From Odontocerum albicorne (Eukaryota; Arthropoda; Insecta; Trichoptera; Odontoceridae), in the NCBI GenBank assembly GCA_949825065.1, contig OX463842.1, forward strand, positions 6,971,723 to 7,035,722: a stretch of DNA of 64,000 bases. Direction: 5' to 3'. Numbering within the stretch: position 1 is the stretch's first letter; every line of letters starts with the position of its first letter. Shown piece after piece: positions 20,966 to 31,904 of the stretch. The notes under the pieces were generated by a model. That model did no database searches. It was not told where the DNA came from and was given only the letters and a program-made list of their open reading frames with translations. A program made the position numbers and the translations under genes.

Positions 20966-21199
20966 TTAGATGGATATTTAAGAAATTACTCATCTTAAGT
21001 GCTCACATGCCATTTGAGTGTTATAATGTCAGAAAGCAGACATTAAATTGATGATGGCTATTTACATGTTCATGTATTTTATGTTGACACTTTCATGTAA
21101 ATACACCTGGGGGATGTATTATTTTGAAGCAATTTCTTCCAATCCACCAGCTTCTATTCCTAAATTATGCGTTGAATCTTATTCACTTAGTTTAATACA

Positions 21200-21770
21200 C
21201 GGAAGGAAAACGAGGAGCATGCTGAGATTAAGAGAAGAATCACAACAGGGAACAAAACATTCTTCGCCCTACTGCCGGTGTTTAAGTCCAGAAGTGTCCA
21301 TAGAAAAACCAAAGTCACCCTGTACAAAACAATAATTAGAACAGTGGTGGCATATGGATGCGGAGCATGGACACTGACAGCTAAATCCGCAGAGTTGCTG
21401 GATGCCTTCGAGAGAAGAGTATTACGTAGGATCCTGGGCCCCGTGAATGACGCCGAAACCTGGCGAATACGATACAAAGTCGAGCTATATAATATCTACA
21501 AAGCTCCCAGGCTATATGTACATGTCGGACTGAGCAGATTGAGATTGGTCGGACATGTGCAGAGAATGTCGTCATCGCGAGTACCCAAAAAAATCCTGGA
21601 GGGACACCCGGGTGGGAGAAGGAGAGTGGGCAGGCCAAGGCTGCGATGTGAGAACGAAGTTCAGAGGGACACAACCCGGCTGCTACAGGCGCAGGATTAG
21701 AAGGTCGAGGCGAAAGACAGGAGGAGTTGGAGGCGAAGATTGACGGAGGCCAAAGCTCGATGTGGGCTGT
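21200..21770 (+). pseudogene. Non-LTR RT C-terminus
   Basis: From about 21224 the frame reads EIKRRITTGNKTFFAL, KTKVTLYKTIIRTVVAYGCG, AWTLTAKSAELLDAFERRVL, RRILGPVNDAETWRIRY. After a frame change it gives RLRLVGHVQRMSSSRVPKKI, GGRRRVGRPRLR and finally DRRSWRRRLTEAKARCGL with a stop. The order is the post-palm thumb, then the LRW.GHV and GRPRLRW tail of an RTE/R1-like LINE. The RT palm is missing and at least two frameshifts are present, so it is dead. Confidence 0.85.
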
Positions 21771-22735
21771 AGGACCATCGAAAGAAAAGCTTAAGGCACG
21801 GTCTTGTACAAAACATGGCCGTGTATTAAACTTAGTGAATGTAAATAACATTTCAGTTAAATTAACAAAACTAAAGACAAATCTCTTGAAAATAGGGATA
21901 AAGAAGGGAATTGTATAGGAGTTACGGACGAGGATTTTTTTTGAGATAAAATATGGTTTTTTTTCTTCATAAAAATTGATAAGCGTGAAGTATACCTAAT
22001 TAGAGTCAAGTCGAGTGAACCACAAAAAATGATGTGTTGAATGGTGTGTAATGCGTTAATATTATGAAGGATTTTGCATTCGTCAGAGATTTTGATTTCG
22101 TCAGAGACAAACCATGCTCAGAAATAAAATGTATTTTTCACAATCATTTTGATCTGGACACAAATATTTTGGAGTTCACCAGTTTATTCAACAACTCCTA
22201 ACTATCAAGATAACAAACATCCCAATAGTCAATTAAAAGCCAACTGAGGCTTTGTGCTAGCTAAATTCTACTGTGAATAGGGAAGAAAATGCGAAATATT
22301 TTGAGAGAATGGAGAAGATTCTGCGGCCGAACTTGGAGATATAATTACGTGATCCATGAATTTGGAGATATAATTACATGGTTCACGAACTTGGAGATAT
22401 AATATTGTACAATACCATGTTTCATGTAATAAAAAAATTTAGAATTAAAAATAATTAATTTCTTGGAACAAACAGTTTTGAACAAACGGTTTTGAATTGA
22501 AACGAAATATTAATTTCTTCAATTTATATGAACTTATGGAACTAAGTTTTTTTTTCTGATTTTTTTACTCATTCTTCTCAAGTATCTAAGTTCTCAAATA
22601 CTCAAGTATCTAGTCTCTGTTGTTATAGTTTGCGCAATTAATATATTGAAGGAAGTTTTTGATAAAAAGTCACGAGAATCACTCCCTAGTAATAAATCTT
22701 ATTTTTTTTAAATTTTCATTAATTAAGAAAAAAAT
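21771..22735. other. Unassigned stretch with a small repeat
   Basis: At 22325-22400 a roughly 30-bp unit containing CTTGGAGATATAATTAC occurs three times. The rest is AT-rich with no recognised feature. Confidence 0.5.
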
Positions 22736-23270
22736 CAATTTTCTGTCTACGTTTAAATTGCTTTATTCTTCCTTTACTACCCCTTTTATCACATTTACGC
22801 TAAATATTTGTTTTATTAGATTTTCTCCATTAATTCGTCCACATGCTCAAACATCTCAGTGTTTACACATTTGTTTGTAGCACGTGTCCAACCCATATTT
22901 TTGTTAAAAGTAACAAGAAACATTACCGAAAAACTGTGAGGCAATTTGGCAAATTATTTGTTATAAAACTTATTCAAACTTTCTGTCACGCCGCCATCAA
23001 ATAAGACAATACAATGGAACCAATATGTTTTATATAATCTTACATACATATCATCATGTTGTTTCCCTGTCGAGGTAGGCAGAGTGGAGGCCTCTTCTAC
23101 ACCCGTATACTTTTTTATAGTTCTAAGACATATCTGACATCATCTTTTTCCTTTTTCATAATGTAATTCACTTGATCCAACCATACTTTCCTCGGTCTTC
23201 CTCTACCACGCCTTCTACTCACATTTGGGCTATAAATTTGTTTTGTTAGTTTTTCTTTATTCATTCTTTC
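22736..23270 (-). pseudogene. RTE-like RT tail, two pieces
   Basis: 22760-22865 (TTTGTTTTATTAGATTTTCT, CGTCCACATGCTCAAACATC) and 23050-23270 (TTTCCCTGTCGAGGTAGGCA, ATCCAACCATACTTTCCTCG) both correspond in reverse to the LRWFGHVERMN and GRPRK.WLDQV tail. Part of the tail is thus present twice. The second piece is cut at 23270 by the inverted-end transposon that follows. Confidence 0.6.
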
Positions 23271-23724
23271 TAAAGGGTCTTTCAAATTGAGATTTGTTTT
23301 TAATTCAAAATTTTTAAATTCTTGAATAAAAACACAATTTGCTTTGATTTCAAAAACTTTTTATTGGTCATTGAATTATAATGTATGACATTTAAACACA
23401 AAAATCAATATCCGCCAAATGTCCACCTCTTGCAGCTCCATAGACGTCCACTCTTTTGTCAACATTTTTGATGACATTTTGGCATAATTGCGGTTCTAAG
23501 TCACCAATAAAGCGAACTTTTTTTTAATTCTTGGATAAACAAAGATGGCGTCGCGAACTTTCCGGGGTCTTGTGACATTTGAGAAGTGTAATGTATTACA
23601 TTTATAAAAAAATGGAGTCGTATACAACACAACAACGCGTTCCAATTGTTGAAATATTTTATGTATTGTAATCTCCGGAAACGGTGATGTTAATTGTCCA
23701 CCAAGATCATGTGATCTGACACCG

Positions 23725-24129
23725 TTGGACTATTTTTTCTGGGGTTACGTGAAAAGCCAGGTCTATAAGAATGACCCCCGATCAATTCCTGATCTGAAGG
23801 ACGAAATTATTTGCGTTATTGGTGAGGTTCTCCAACGAATCGAAGGAGGAAGGCACCTGCTCAGGATCCTGTCCGAAAGGCGTGCAAGATGGATCGGTCA
23901 TATAATACGACAAGAGGGCCTCTTGCATGCCATAATGGAGGGTATGACCGAGGGGACAAACTCTAGGGGACGCCCACGCCGAGAGTACCTGGAGGACCTG
24001 TTGGTGGACGTGCGCTGCTCAACATATACAGACTTAAAAAGAGCCGCACAGGACGGGGGGAATGGAGGAGAAGAGTTCAAATTGCTGCAAACCAGTCTTA
24101 GGACTGCAACCACGGAAGGAGGAAGGTGA
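23725..24129 (+). pseudogene. Open frame fusing transposase tail to RT tail
   Basis: The first third (DYFFWGYVKSQVYKNDPRSI, PDLKDEIICVIGE) is the Tc1-like transposase C-terminus around the last catalytic region. From residue about 35 it reads LLRILSERRARWIGHIIRQE, then GRPRREYLEDLLVDV, an RT C-terminal tail. The 134-codon frame is open by chance through the insertion joint. It has no family precedent as one protein. Confidence 0.75.
23827..24124 (+). mobile_element. RT C-terminal fragment inserted into the transposase
   Basis: Comparison with copy A (7310-7330) shows where the extra DNA lies. GGTGAG occurs at 23821-23826 and again at 24125-24130, consistent with a 6-bp target duplication. 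The 298-bp insert carries RRARWIGHIIRQE and RGRPRREYLED. The joints also read GTGAG...AAG, so they mimic a GT-AG intron. Confidence 0.75.
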
Positions 24130-24366
24130 GTTAGAACCGCAATTATGCCAAAATAACATCGAAAATTTTGACAAAAGAGTGGACATCTGTGGAGCTGCAA
24201 GAGATGGACATTTGGCGGATATTGTTTTTTGTGTTTAAATGTCATAATAATTATACGAGTACTTCAATGACCAATAAAAAGTTTTTTGAAATCAAAGCAA
24301 ATTGTGCGTTTTATTCAAGAATTGAAAAAAATAGAATTAAAAAAACCACTCAGTTTGAAACAACCT

Positions 24367-24940
24367 TTATATGTGTATAGTATAGGGTTTTATTAAATAA
24401 TGTTGCAAAAATATTGTCAAGTAAGATTAAAATATTAAATTACTCTGTTTGCACCTTTAACCCTAAAATTACAGCAAACTTGTCAGATCTCTGATTCTTG
24501 CTTATTCAGCTCTTGGGGACGCATATTTGCTCAGCATTGACATTCATTTTGATTTAATACTTCATCCAGCAAGAGTGTGCCAACAGCAAACACCAATGCT
24601 GCCTTATATGATACACAATACCCATATTAATTAACCTTCGGTGAAACACTTGCTCTAACAAATCTATTTACATTATGAACAAAACTAAATTTAATTTGAA
24701 ACATACGAGTATAAAAAGAAAAGAATTCTTTAGCTAATTTTCCTCCCATTATTTAATGTATTTTTTTAATTTCATGATGGTAATTGTTGTTTTAAGGTAA
24801 TTTTATATTTCAGGTATTTATTTTTCAGATTTAAACAATTTAATTGAAACTATGAAGAATACTCTAACGCACATAATGCATTTATTTGTATATAATATTT
24901 CACTATATGTGAGGGAGCTACAAAGGTCAATGGGTGGCAT
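24367..24940. other. Unassigned stretch
   Basis: No frame, repeat or element recognised. Confidence 0.5.
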
Positions 24941-25340
24941 ACAAATGTCGTATGGGATTGCATGCGGAATCAAATGTCGTATGGGATTGTATGCGGATTC
25001 AAATGTCGTATGGGATTGTATGCGGATTCAAATGTCGTATGGGATTGTATGTGGATTAAAATGTCGTATGGGATTGTATACGGATTCAAATGTCGTATGG
25101 GATTGTATACGAATTCAAATGTCGTATGGGATCGTATGCGGATTCAAATGTTGTATGGGATTGTATGCGGATATAATGTTGTATGGGATTGTATGCGGAT
25201 TCAAATGTCGTATGGGACTGTATGCGGATTCAAATGTCGTATGGGACTGTATGCGGATTCAAATGACGTATGGGACTGTATGCGGATTCAAATGTCGTAT
25301 GGGACTGTATGCAGATTCAAATGTCATATGGGATTGTTAG
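24941..25340. repeat. 29-bp tandem array, about 14 copies
   Basis: The unit is AAATGTCGTATGGGATTGTA then TGCGGATTC. The 29-bp period makes the three frames rotate, giving the repeating SNVVWDCMRIQMSYGIVCGF text of two long frames. These are artefacts. Confidence 0.9.
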
Positions 25341-26335
25341 CGGACAATGAAGATAAATTACAGAGTTGGACAAGTAAATTTTATGAAAGATACAAAGAGA
25401 AAACGTCTAAGAATGAATATCGTACATAAATAATCTCAAGTTGTTTTATAAGAATATGACAAAAATGTGCAGATTATTTAAGTTCAAATTTAAGGAGGCT
25501 GATTTCTAAAGCCAAATTGTAAAATTCACATACATGAATGAATCCCAAAACTTTACCCTTGCGAGTCAAAATTTGAACTTCGGCGCCAAATTTTTGGAAA
25601 TGTATTTTTATGAATTAATTTTAACGATGCCCAATTTTGATTAATCATAGTATAAATAGGCCAAAACCCATACGACGGCTGTCGCCAAAGAAATAATACG
25701 ATAATTGAATTTTGAATACAAGATAATGAGAGAGGAATACTTGGATTCTCTCCGAAAGTAATTCGAAATTTGAAACTCGGTGGGTCCGTGATACTGAATA
25801 AATTTTAAATACCTAGCTAACAATTTTTGAACCGGTGTAAAAGGGGACGATGTATAACTAGTTGTATAATAAAAAGGAAATTATACCACAATAAACCAGA
25901 AACAGTGAAATTAAGTGTCAAAATTCATTATTCTAAGATGAGATAATTTGAAGTCTTCTGATATATTTTTTCCCAAATAAAGCAATTTACTATTATACGA
26001 GTAAAAAACACAATCTCTTGAAACTTTTTATTTTTTATTCTGATTTTGTTGGAATTCTTCAGCGCAAGTGTAAGTGGAGAGGTCAGTGAATAGATTGAAA
26101 TTAAATATGGAGTTAAACAAGAATGCATTTTTCACTTCTTTTTTTACAACTATTCTGAAACCATATTGAAAGACGCTTTAGTAGTTGTCGTTATCCGTAG
26201 ACTGATAAATAACACAAGGTTTACAGCCGATTCTTACTTAAACTGATATGATTTACGGAGATAACATAAAAGTCGGTTGTTATTGCGACAGGAGTTTGAG
26301 TACTTGGACTTGCAAGATGAATGACGTGTGGAAAA
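25341..26335. other. Unassigned 1-kb stretch
   Basis: The longest frames (60-66 codons) lack motifs, and I saw no repeats. Confidence 0.5.
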
Positions 26336-26339
26336 GGTT

Positions 26340-26745
26340 TGTGTGGGCTCTTGAGTGTGGGTTTTTTTTTTGTTGTTGTATATTTGTATTTTTATGATTG
26401 TGTGCGGTATATTATGGGATGAACATTTTTAGCCTTTCTGGAGTGATGATGTGTGAGGAGTTTGATTTCGCATGATGTTTCCAGTTGTAATTGAGTGTCA
26501 CTGTTTGTCAGGTTGATGAGAATGTGCAACGGGGTTTTGTTTTTGTATAATCGAAAATCTATTTTTTCATGCTAAATATCCTCAGTGAGATACAGGCAAA
26601 ATCCTAGTTTACTGGGGACACGACAAATGAAAGGCAACGAACCCAGATCCATTAAAATTGTATGTCCAAATTAAATTACCTGTTGTTTTTTCGCAAATTA
26701 TGTATATTTCATGTCATGTGTAAATAAATAAAATGAAATAAATAA
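26340..26745 (+). mobile_element. LINE-like 3' end, repeat family A (longest copy)
   Basis: It has landmarks shared with three other copies: GTGCGGTATATTATGGGATG, GAGTGTCACTGTTTGTCAGG, CCTCAGTGAGATACAGGCAA and TTACCTGTTGTTTTTTCGCA. It ends TGTCATGTGTAAATAAATAA. The (AAAT)n tail and common 3' end with variable 5' ends are typical of LINE 3' truncation products or a SINE. No RT text is present. Confidence 0.65.
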
Positions 26746-27340
26746 ATAAGTAATATATGTGGACTAAAAATGAACAGCAAAAACCAATTGGTTTTATCAA
26801 TATTATCAAGAAACCCTTTAACATATTCAAACCTTGCTCAAATGTAGATTGATTGATTGAATGTTTACCATTTGCCTAAGCAGGATTTACTATACCTTTA
26901 GTTAAGGAATCACAACATCAAAAAATAATTGAGACGTTAATTGAATTTAATAGTTAATTTAAAGAGAATAATCCAATTAAACCTTATCAAGTAAAACATC
27001 TTAAGTAATTAATGGATAATATTTAGATTCTTCTCCGTTATAAAATATTTCAAAATTTGCTCGTTTTTAGTTTGCTCGCTGAATTTTATATTACGAAACG
27101 GAGTCACTCAATCAACAAATCTTTTGAATTAAGAAAAATCCTTGAGGTAATGGGCGAGAAAAGGGATTCGATGTAGATGTTAAGAAAATCAACATAATTT
27201 TATGTTTCAATTTAAGCGAACGTAAACGAAAAAAAAAAAAAATTGGCACTATTATGCCATTATGATTATTATACGGAACATTCTGACTATTCAATTAACA
27301 TGACTTTTGATTTGCAACATTCATTCTTAGATATTTTCTT
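26746..27340. other. Unassigned AT-rich stretch
   Basis: Nothing recognised. Confidence 0.5.
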
Positions 27341-27344
27341 TCGC

Positions 27345-27748
27345 CTTTCACGCCGTCGTTGTTGGACCTCGTATACTATAACGAAGATTCCCTCGTCATT
27401 CCAACATCAATTCAGTTGGAAAGCGAAACTGTGTTGTTGAATTTTCGTATTTTTCTTTTTTTTCTCCTCTTAAGTGCTGGCCGTTGCACACCAGCAAACT
27501 CATCGATCAAACTGCTGTACTGGATCAGATGGCATACGCGAAGTGTGTAAGATGATTGGAGCACACCGGCATGTTATCTCCCGTTTTTTTAGTAATGGAT
27601 ATGACCGAAGTCAAATGTATTCTTATACTCTCGAATACTAGGCGTAAAAAATGTCTGTGTCATTCGAAGGGAGTAGCACAGCGCAGAAGTCAAACCGGCG
27701 ACCTTCCATATGGAAATTTAGTGCGTTACCGTACAGTCATGCACCTCA
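27345..27748 (-). mobile_element. tRNA-derived SINE, family S2, copy 2
   Basis: It is the reverse complement of 6057-6420: CGCACTAAATTTCC head, B-box region GCCGGTTTGACTTCTGC (diverged), GCCTAGTATTCGAGAGTATA and GACTTCGGTCATATCC. It contains two small internal differences. Its 5' end, with flanking DNA, has been expanded into the adjoining tandem array. Confidence 0.7.
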
Positions 27749-28190
27749 TTTCACGTACAACTCACTTATTCGCAATAGATCATTTTCATTATCCATTAAC
27801 ACTATGTCATCAGAAATTTAGTGCGTTACCGTACAGTCATGCACCTCATTTTACGTACAACTCACTTTATTCGCAGTAGATAATTTTCATTATCCATTAA
27901 CACTAGGTCATCGGAAATTTAGTGCGTTATCGTGCAGTCATGCGCCTCATTTCACGTACAACTCACTTATTCGCAATAGTTAATTTTCATGATCCATTAA
28001 CACTATGTCATCAGAAATTTAGCGCGTTATCGTACAGTCATGCGCCTCATTTCACGTACAACTCATTTATTCGCAATAGTTAATTTTCATTATCCATTAA
28101 CACTATGTCATCAGAAATTTAGTGCGTTACCGTACAGTCATGCACCTCATTTCACGTACAACTCACTTAGTCGCAATAGTTAATTTTCTG
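27712..28190. repeat. ~100-bp tandem array, 5 copies, seeded on a SINE end
   Basis: The unit runs GAAATTTAGTGCGTTACCGT, CAGTCATGCACCTCATTTC, GTACAACTCACTTATTCGCA, then a TTTTCATTATCCATTAACAC block. The first ~33 bp of the unit equal the 5' head of the neighbouring SINE, and the rest is its flank. This indicates duplication after insertion. Confidence 0.85.
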
Positions 28191-28405
28191 TGGTGGTACC
28201 GAGAAATTTCGATAATTTTTAAAATTTTGTTTAATTTTAAACTAAATAAATGAAACATAACCTTTATTATTTTTTTTTCAGGTTCATACAATTTAAAAGT
28301 GGCATATGAGATCAACAACTACAGGGACTTGGCTCATGAAATGTAAGTAATTTTTTTAAAATTAATTCGATACACCTCACGTCTTTGCGACCGGCCTCAA
28401 ACATA

Positions 28406-29190
28406 TTGGGTGTTTATAAAAGCTGTGTCCGTTTTTTTTTCAAAATGAGCACCAAAAGTAAAACAAAATGGTAAATGTTATACGTCATTCGAAAGAAAAG
28501 TTTCTGCTTTACAAGATATTGTGTTTGCTTTGACATTAAATATATTTTTTATTTGATTACAAGCCTTCAAAATGGAATGTCAAGTAGACGAAAATGAGCA
28601 TTTTTGACACCTCCTTCAACGTTCGACGATTGATTTTTGTTGTTTAAAACATGTGGAACCCAAGTGCCGAACTTCTGGACTTTTCCCATTGATTTAAGAT
28701 GGCGGTATACAGTCATGTGACTAAAATTCATCTGCTCAGCCAATTCTACGGTTGTTTGAAGGAGATCTTCATGAATAATATGGTTTGAGCGGTCCTCACC
28801 GAAGTCCACTGGTCGTCCGAAGCGCTCCATGTATTTCAGGTCGTAATTACCGTCTTTGAAACGCAAAAACCATCGACGAGCTGTCCTTTCATTCATATCA
28901 TCTTCACCGTACATTTCGCAAATATCGCGAGCAGTTTTGGCAGCTTTATTCTCTCGATTGAACGCGAACAGAAGGAGGTGTCGAAAATGCTCACTTTCGT
29001 CTATTTGACATTCCATTTTGAAGGCTTGTAATCAAATAAAATAATATATGTAACGTAAAAGCAAACACAATATCTTATAGAGCAGAAAATTTTCTTTTGA
29101 ATGACGTATAACCTTTACCATTTTGTTTTACTTTTGGTGCGTATTTTGAAATTTGAAAAAAAAACGGACACAACTTATGTTAACACCCAA
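28406..29190 (-). mobile_element. Mariner fold-back element
   Basis: TTGGGTG at 28406 and CACCCAA ending 29190 are each flanked by TA (28404-28405, 29191-29192). The arms are about 210 bp, far longer than the ~30-bp ends of ordinary mariners. They include the 5' UTR and the first ~17 codons of the transposase on both sides (AATGGAATGTCAA on each). The copy therefore arose by inverted duplication of the 5' end, with loss of the 3' end. Confidence 0.85.
28567..29016 (-). pseudogene. Mariner transposase, N-terminal half
   Basis: The frame starts MECQIDESEHFRHLLLF, then AARTARDICEMYGEDDMNER-like text, ARRWFLRFKDGNYDL, GRPVDFGEDRSNHIIHED, and TVELAEQMNFSHMTVYRHLK. These are the two helix-turn-helix DNA-binding domains of mariner, ending in the linker VQKFGTWVPHVLNNKNQ. 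It then runs into the inverted 5' end, so the whole catalytic domain (normally about 170 more residues) is missing. Such a peptide would bind DNA but not cut. Confidence 0.9.
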
Positions 29191-29289
29191 TATAATTAAT
29201 AGTGTGGGTGTATTTCGGCTGGTAAAATATTTTGTACCTCTACTCGTATTTCTACTGATTTAAATTTTCTTAAATATCAATTGTATAAA

Positions 29290-30222
29290 CGAGGCGTATC
29301 CAGAAAGTAAGTGTACTGAGGCTCTCACGACCAGATGGATTTTATTTTCGACATGTTGGCTACACTTCCGTGTAGCCTGACCCTTCCCCTCCACAACGAG
29401 ACCGGTTCGAGGTCAGTACGTTGAGAAGTGTCGACGCGACAACACGTTTTGTGAAAAATGTCAATCTAATCTCCCGCCAAGTGCGAAAAAGTGGAGGCCG
29501 GGCAAGAGTTTTTGAGGCGTTGCAAACTCCATGGAGATGAATTTCTCCGCTCCATCGTTACTGGAGATGAAACTTGGGTTGCACACTACACGCCTGAAAC
29601 CAAAAGGCAGTCTCAACAGTGGCGTCACACCTCTTCACCCTCCGCCAAAAAGTTCAAAACCACAATTTCAGCCAAGAAAATCATGGCATCCGTGTTTTGG
29701 GACTGTCAAGGCATAATTTTAATTGAATATGTGTCTCAAGGGGAGACCATCAACTCTGCAAGATACTGTGAGACCCTAAAAAAAATGCGGAGGGCGATTC
29801 AGAACAAGAGGAGAGGCATGCTGACAAAGGGAGTCTGCCTGCTGCACGAAAATGCCAGACGAAACTGCTCGCCTCGTTTAAATGGGATGTCCTGAACCAT
29901 CCCGCGCATTCCCCTGACCTAGCACCTTCAGATTACTATCTCTTTACCTCCCTGAAGCTGCACATGGGTGGAAAAAGGTTTTCAACCGACGAGGAGGTAA
30001 AGGAGGAGGTGGAGAAGTGGACGTAGGGGTTGGCGGGAAACTACTTCGAGGAAGGCATCAAAAAGTTGATACCCCGCTTCACCACCTGTATTGAGAGGAA
30101 TGGCGACTATGTCGAAAAATAGCTTACATATGTACTACGGTAACCACGTAATTTTTTTTGTTTAAATAAAAAAAATTGTAACCTACAAAAATTCAGTACA
30201 CTTACTTTCTGGATATGCCTCG
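29290..30222 (+). mobile_element. Mariner element with short inverted ends
   Basis: CGAGGCGTATCCAGAAAGTA at 29290 and its complement (TACTTTCTGGATATGCCTCG) ending 30222 form ends of about 30 bp with one mismatch. The outer TA duplication is clear only on the right. It is 933 bp long, shorter than a full mariner (about 1.3 kb), because the transposase lacks its N-terminal half. Confidence 0.88.
29458..30122 (+). pseudogene. Mariner transposase, catalytic half only
   Basis: After a start codon and a few residues the frame reaches AGQEFLRRCKLHGDEFLR, IVTGDETWVAHYTPETKRQS, and KKIMASVFWDCQGIIL (first catalytic D in GDETW). The expected second-aspartate motif is HEN instead of HDN. A deletion and frameshift follow, then KWDVLNHPAHSPDLAPSDYY (third D), STDEEVKEEVEKWT with a premature stop at about 30024, and ERNGDYVEK at the end. 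The N-terminal DNA-binding domains are gone. It complements, but is not the same family as, the neighbouring 28567-29016 relic. Inactive on several counts. Confidence 0.9.
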
Positions 30223-30548
30223 TATTTGGTAATTACTAAATATACGAGTAATATAATTCTTATCCATTCTTTAGTATATTTTAAATTTAATATCATACAA
30301 TAATTTAATTTTTCAAAAATATATTGTTGAAGTTAAATTTCGTCGTAAAATAATTGGATTGAATTGTCAATTTATCAAGAAGCAGATACCATCAGTATCT
30401 AAGTCTCTGTTTTCTTGAACGTCAGACTTTTTTAGGAAGTATTGTTTTTTTAGTAAAAATTTTCAACATTCAATACAGTTTTAAAATTAATCAATACACT
30501 CAATATGTGTGTAATTTGCATAACATTATCGTTGTAAACAGTAAAACT
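30223..30548. other. Unassigned AT-rich stretch
   Basis: Nothing recognised. Confidence 0.4.
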
Positions 30549-30722
30549 TGGCGAATTTATTGCCACATGGTAATCACTTCCAACTAATCAGAAATATTTC
30601 AAATATGCCGTAAGCAAAATCTAGACTGTAACCTTTAAAAAAAATAATTAAATCAACAATTATCGAACCTGCATCTCACAGATCGGAAGATAGATGTCTT
30701 AGTAACCAGGTCACGGGGGTTG
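30549..30722 (-). mobile_element. tRNA-derived SINE, family S1 (old copy)
   Basis: In reverse: CAACCCCCGTGACCTGGTTA head, B-box region GCAGGTTCGATAATTG, and tail GTTGGAAGTGATTACCATGT. It is more diverged than the copies at 12.3 and 57.1 kb. Confidence 0.7.
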
Positions 30723-30997
30723 CCTAGTTTTTAAGTCTATTTTCCTGACTTTAAAACGGACATAGAATCATGAAAAATAAATTGAAAATTGTTCAATAAG
30801 AAAATTTATATTTTTCTGTTCATTTTTTAATTTTAAATGAAACGAAGATTTGGCATTTCATGGTGGCGCTTTAATGAGATTTTTAATAATTCACTGGTTC
30901 GCAATAGATTAGACTGCGGTTCAAGATTTTGGAGCTCAAGTGGAATCAACGAATTCTCCAAAAGAGATTGTGACACCTTTATTTTAAAAAGTATGGA

Positions 30998-31672
30998 TTT
31001 TACCTGATGGCTCTATTCACATTTATAGAGTATGCTCGGATATTACATATTTTACCTGATGGCTCTATTCACATTTATAGAGTATGCTCGGATATTACAT
31101 ATTTTACCTGATGGCTCTATTCACATTTATAGAGTATGCTCGGATATTACATATTTTACCTGATGGCTCTATTCACATTTATAGAGTATGCTCGGATATT
31201 ACATATTTTACCTGATGGCTCTATTCACATTTATAGAGTATGCTCGGATATTACACATTTTACCTGATGGCTCTATTCACATTTATAGAGTATGCTCGGA
31301 TATTACATATTTTACCTGATGGCTCTATTCACATTTATAGAGTATGCTCGGATATTACACATTTTACCTGATGGCTCTATTCACATTTATAGAGTATGCT
31401 CGGATATTACATATTTTACCTGATGGCTCTATTCACATTTATAGAGTATGCTCGGATATTACATATTTTACCTGATGGCTCTATTCACATTTATAGAGTA
31501 TGCTCGGATATTACATATTTTACCTGATGGCTCTATTCACATTTATAGAGTATGCTCGGATATTACATATTTTACCTGATGGCTCTATTCACATTTATAG
31601 AATATGCTCGGATATTACATATTTTACCTGATGGCTCTATCCACATTTATAGAGTATGCTCGGATATTACAT
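30998..31672. repeat. 52-bp tandem array, 13 nearly identical copies
   Basis: The unit is ATTTTACCTGATGGCTCTAT, TCACATTTATAGAGTATGCT, CGGATATTACAT. Only a few single-base variants are seen (ACACAT twice, AATATG once, TCCACA once). Uniformity suggests recent expansion or continuing homogenisation. It has no spacers, so it is not CRISPR-like. Confidence 0.95.
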
Positions 31673-31904
31673 ATTTCACAAGTGTTGCAAGAGAATAACG
31701 CATCTGTTTACACATAGAATAGCAAACCCGTTATAGATCGATAAACTTGAGTTCAATATGATTGTGATGTATTTTTGGTGATCTACGAGTATTTACGGAC
31801 TTAGTTGTTAAGAATAACCATTCACACACAACATAGATGTTTCATATATCTAGGTGGATAAATTTAAGATTAAACTCATTAATAAACTTTGTATGTATAA
31901 CTGA

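Larger units (their letters stand above)
23272..24366 (+). mobile_element. Tc1-like element (family W), copy B, fold-back form
   Basis: The ends are AAAGGGTCTTTCAAATTGAG (23273) and its diverged complement near 24345-24366. The left 240 bp (23273-23515) is an inverted copy of the element's own 3' end, so the arms are about 235 bp rather than the short ends of copy A. Inside, the 5' UTR and N-terminal codons (MESYTTQQRVPIVEIFYVL-like) join directly to the C-terminal transposase part, as in copy A. The transposase tail is split by an RT fragment. Confidence 0.8.

Noticed and set aside
21381..21851. 156-codon minus frame
   Set aside because: Antisense shadow of the plus-strand RT C-terminus.
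24852..25429. Two long overlapping frames with cysteine- and glycine-rich repeats
   Set aside because: The 29-bp array read through rotating frames gives the same peptide in each frame.
30998..31672. CRISPR-like regular direct repeats
   Set aside because: Repeats are contiguous with no unique spacers and the window is eukaryotic in character.
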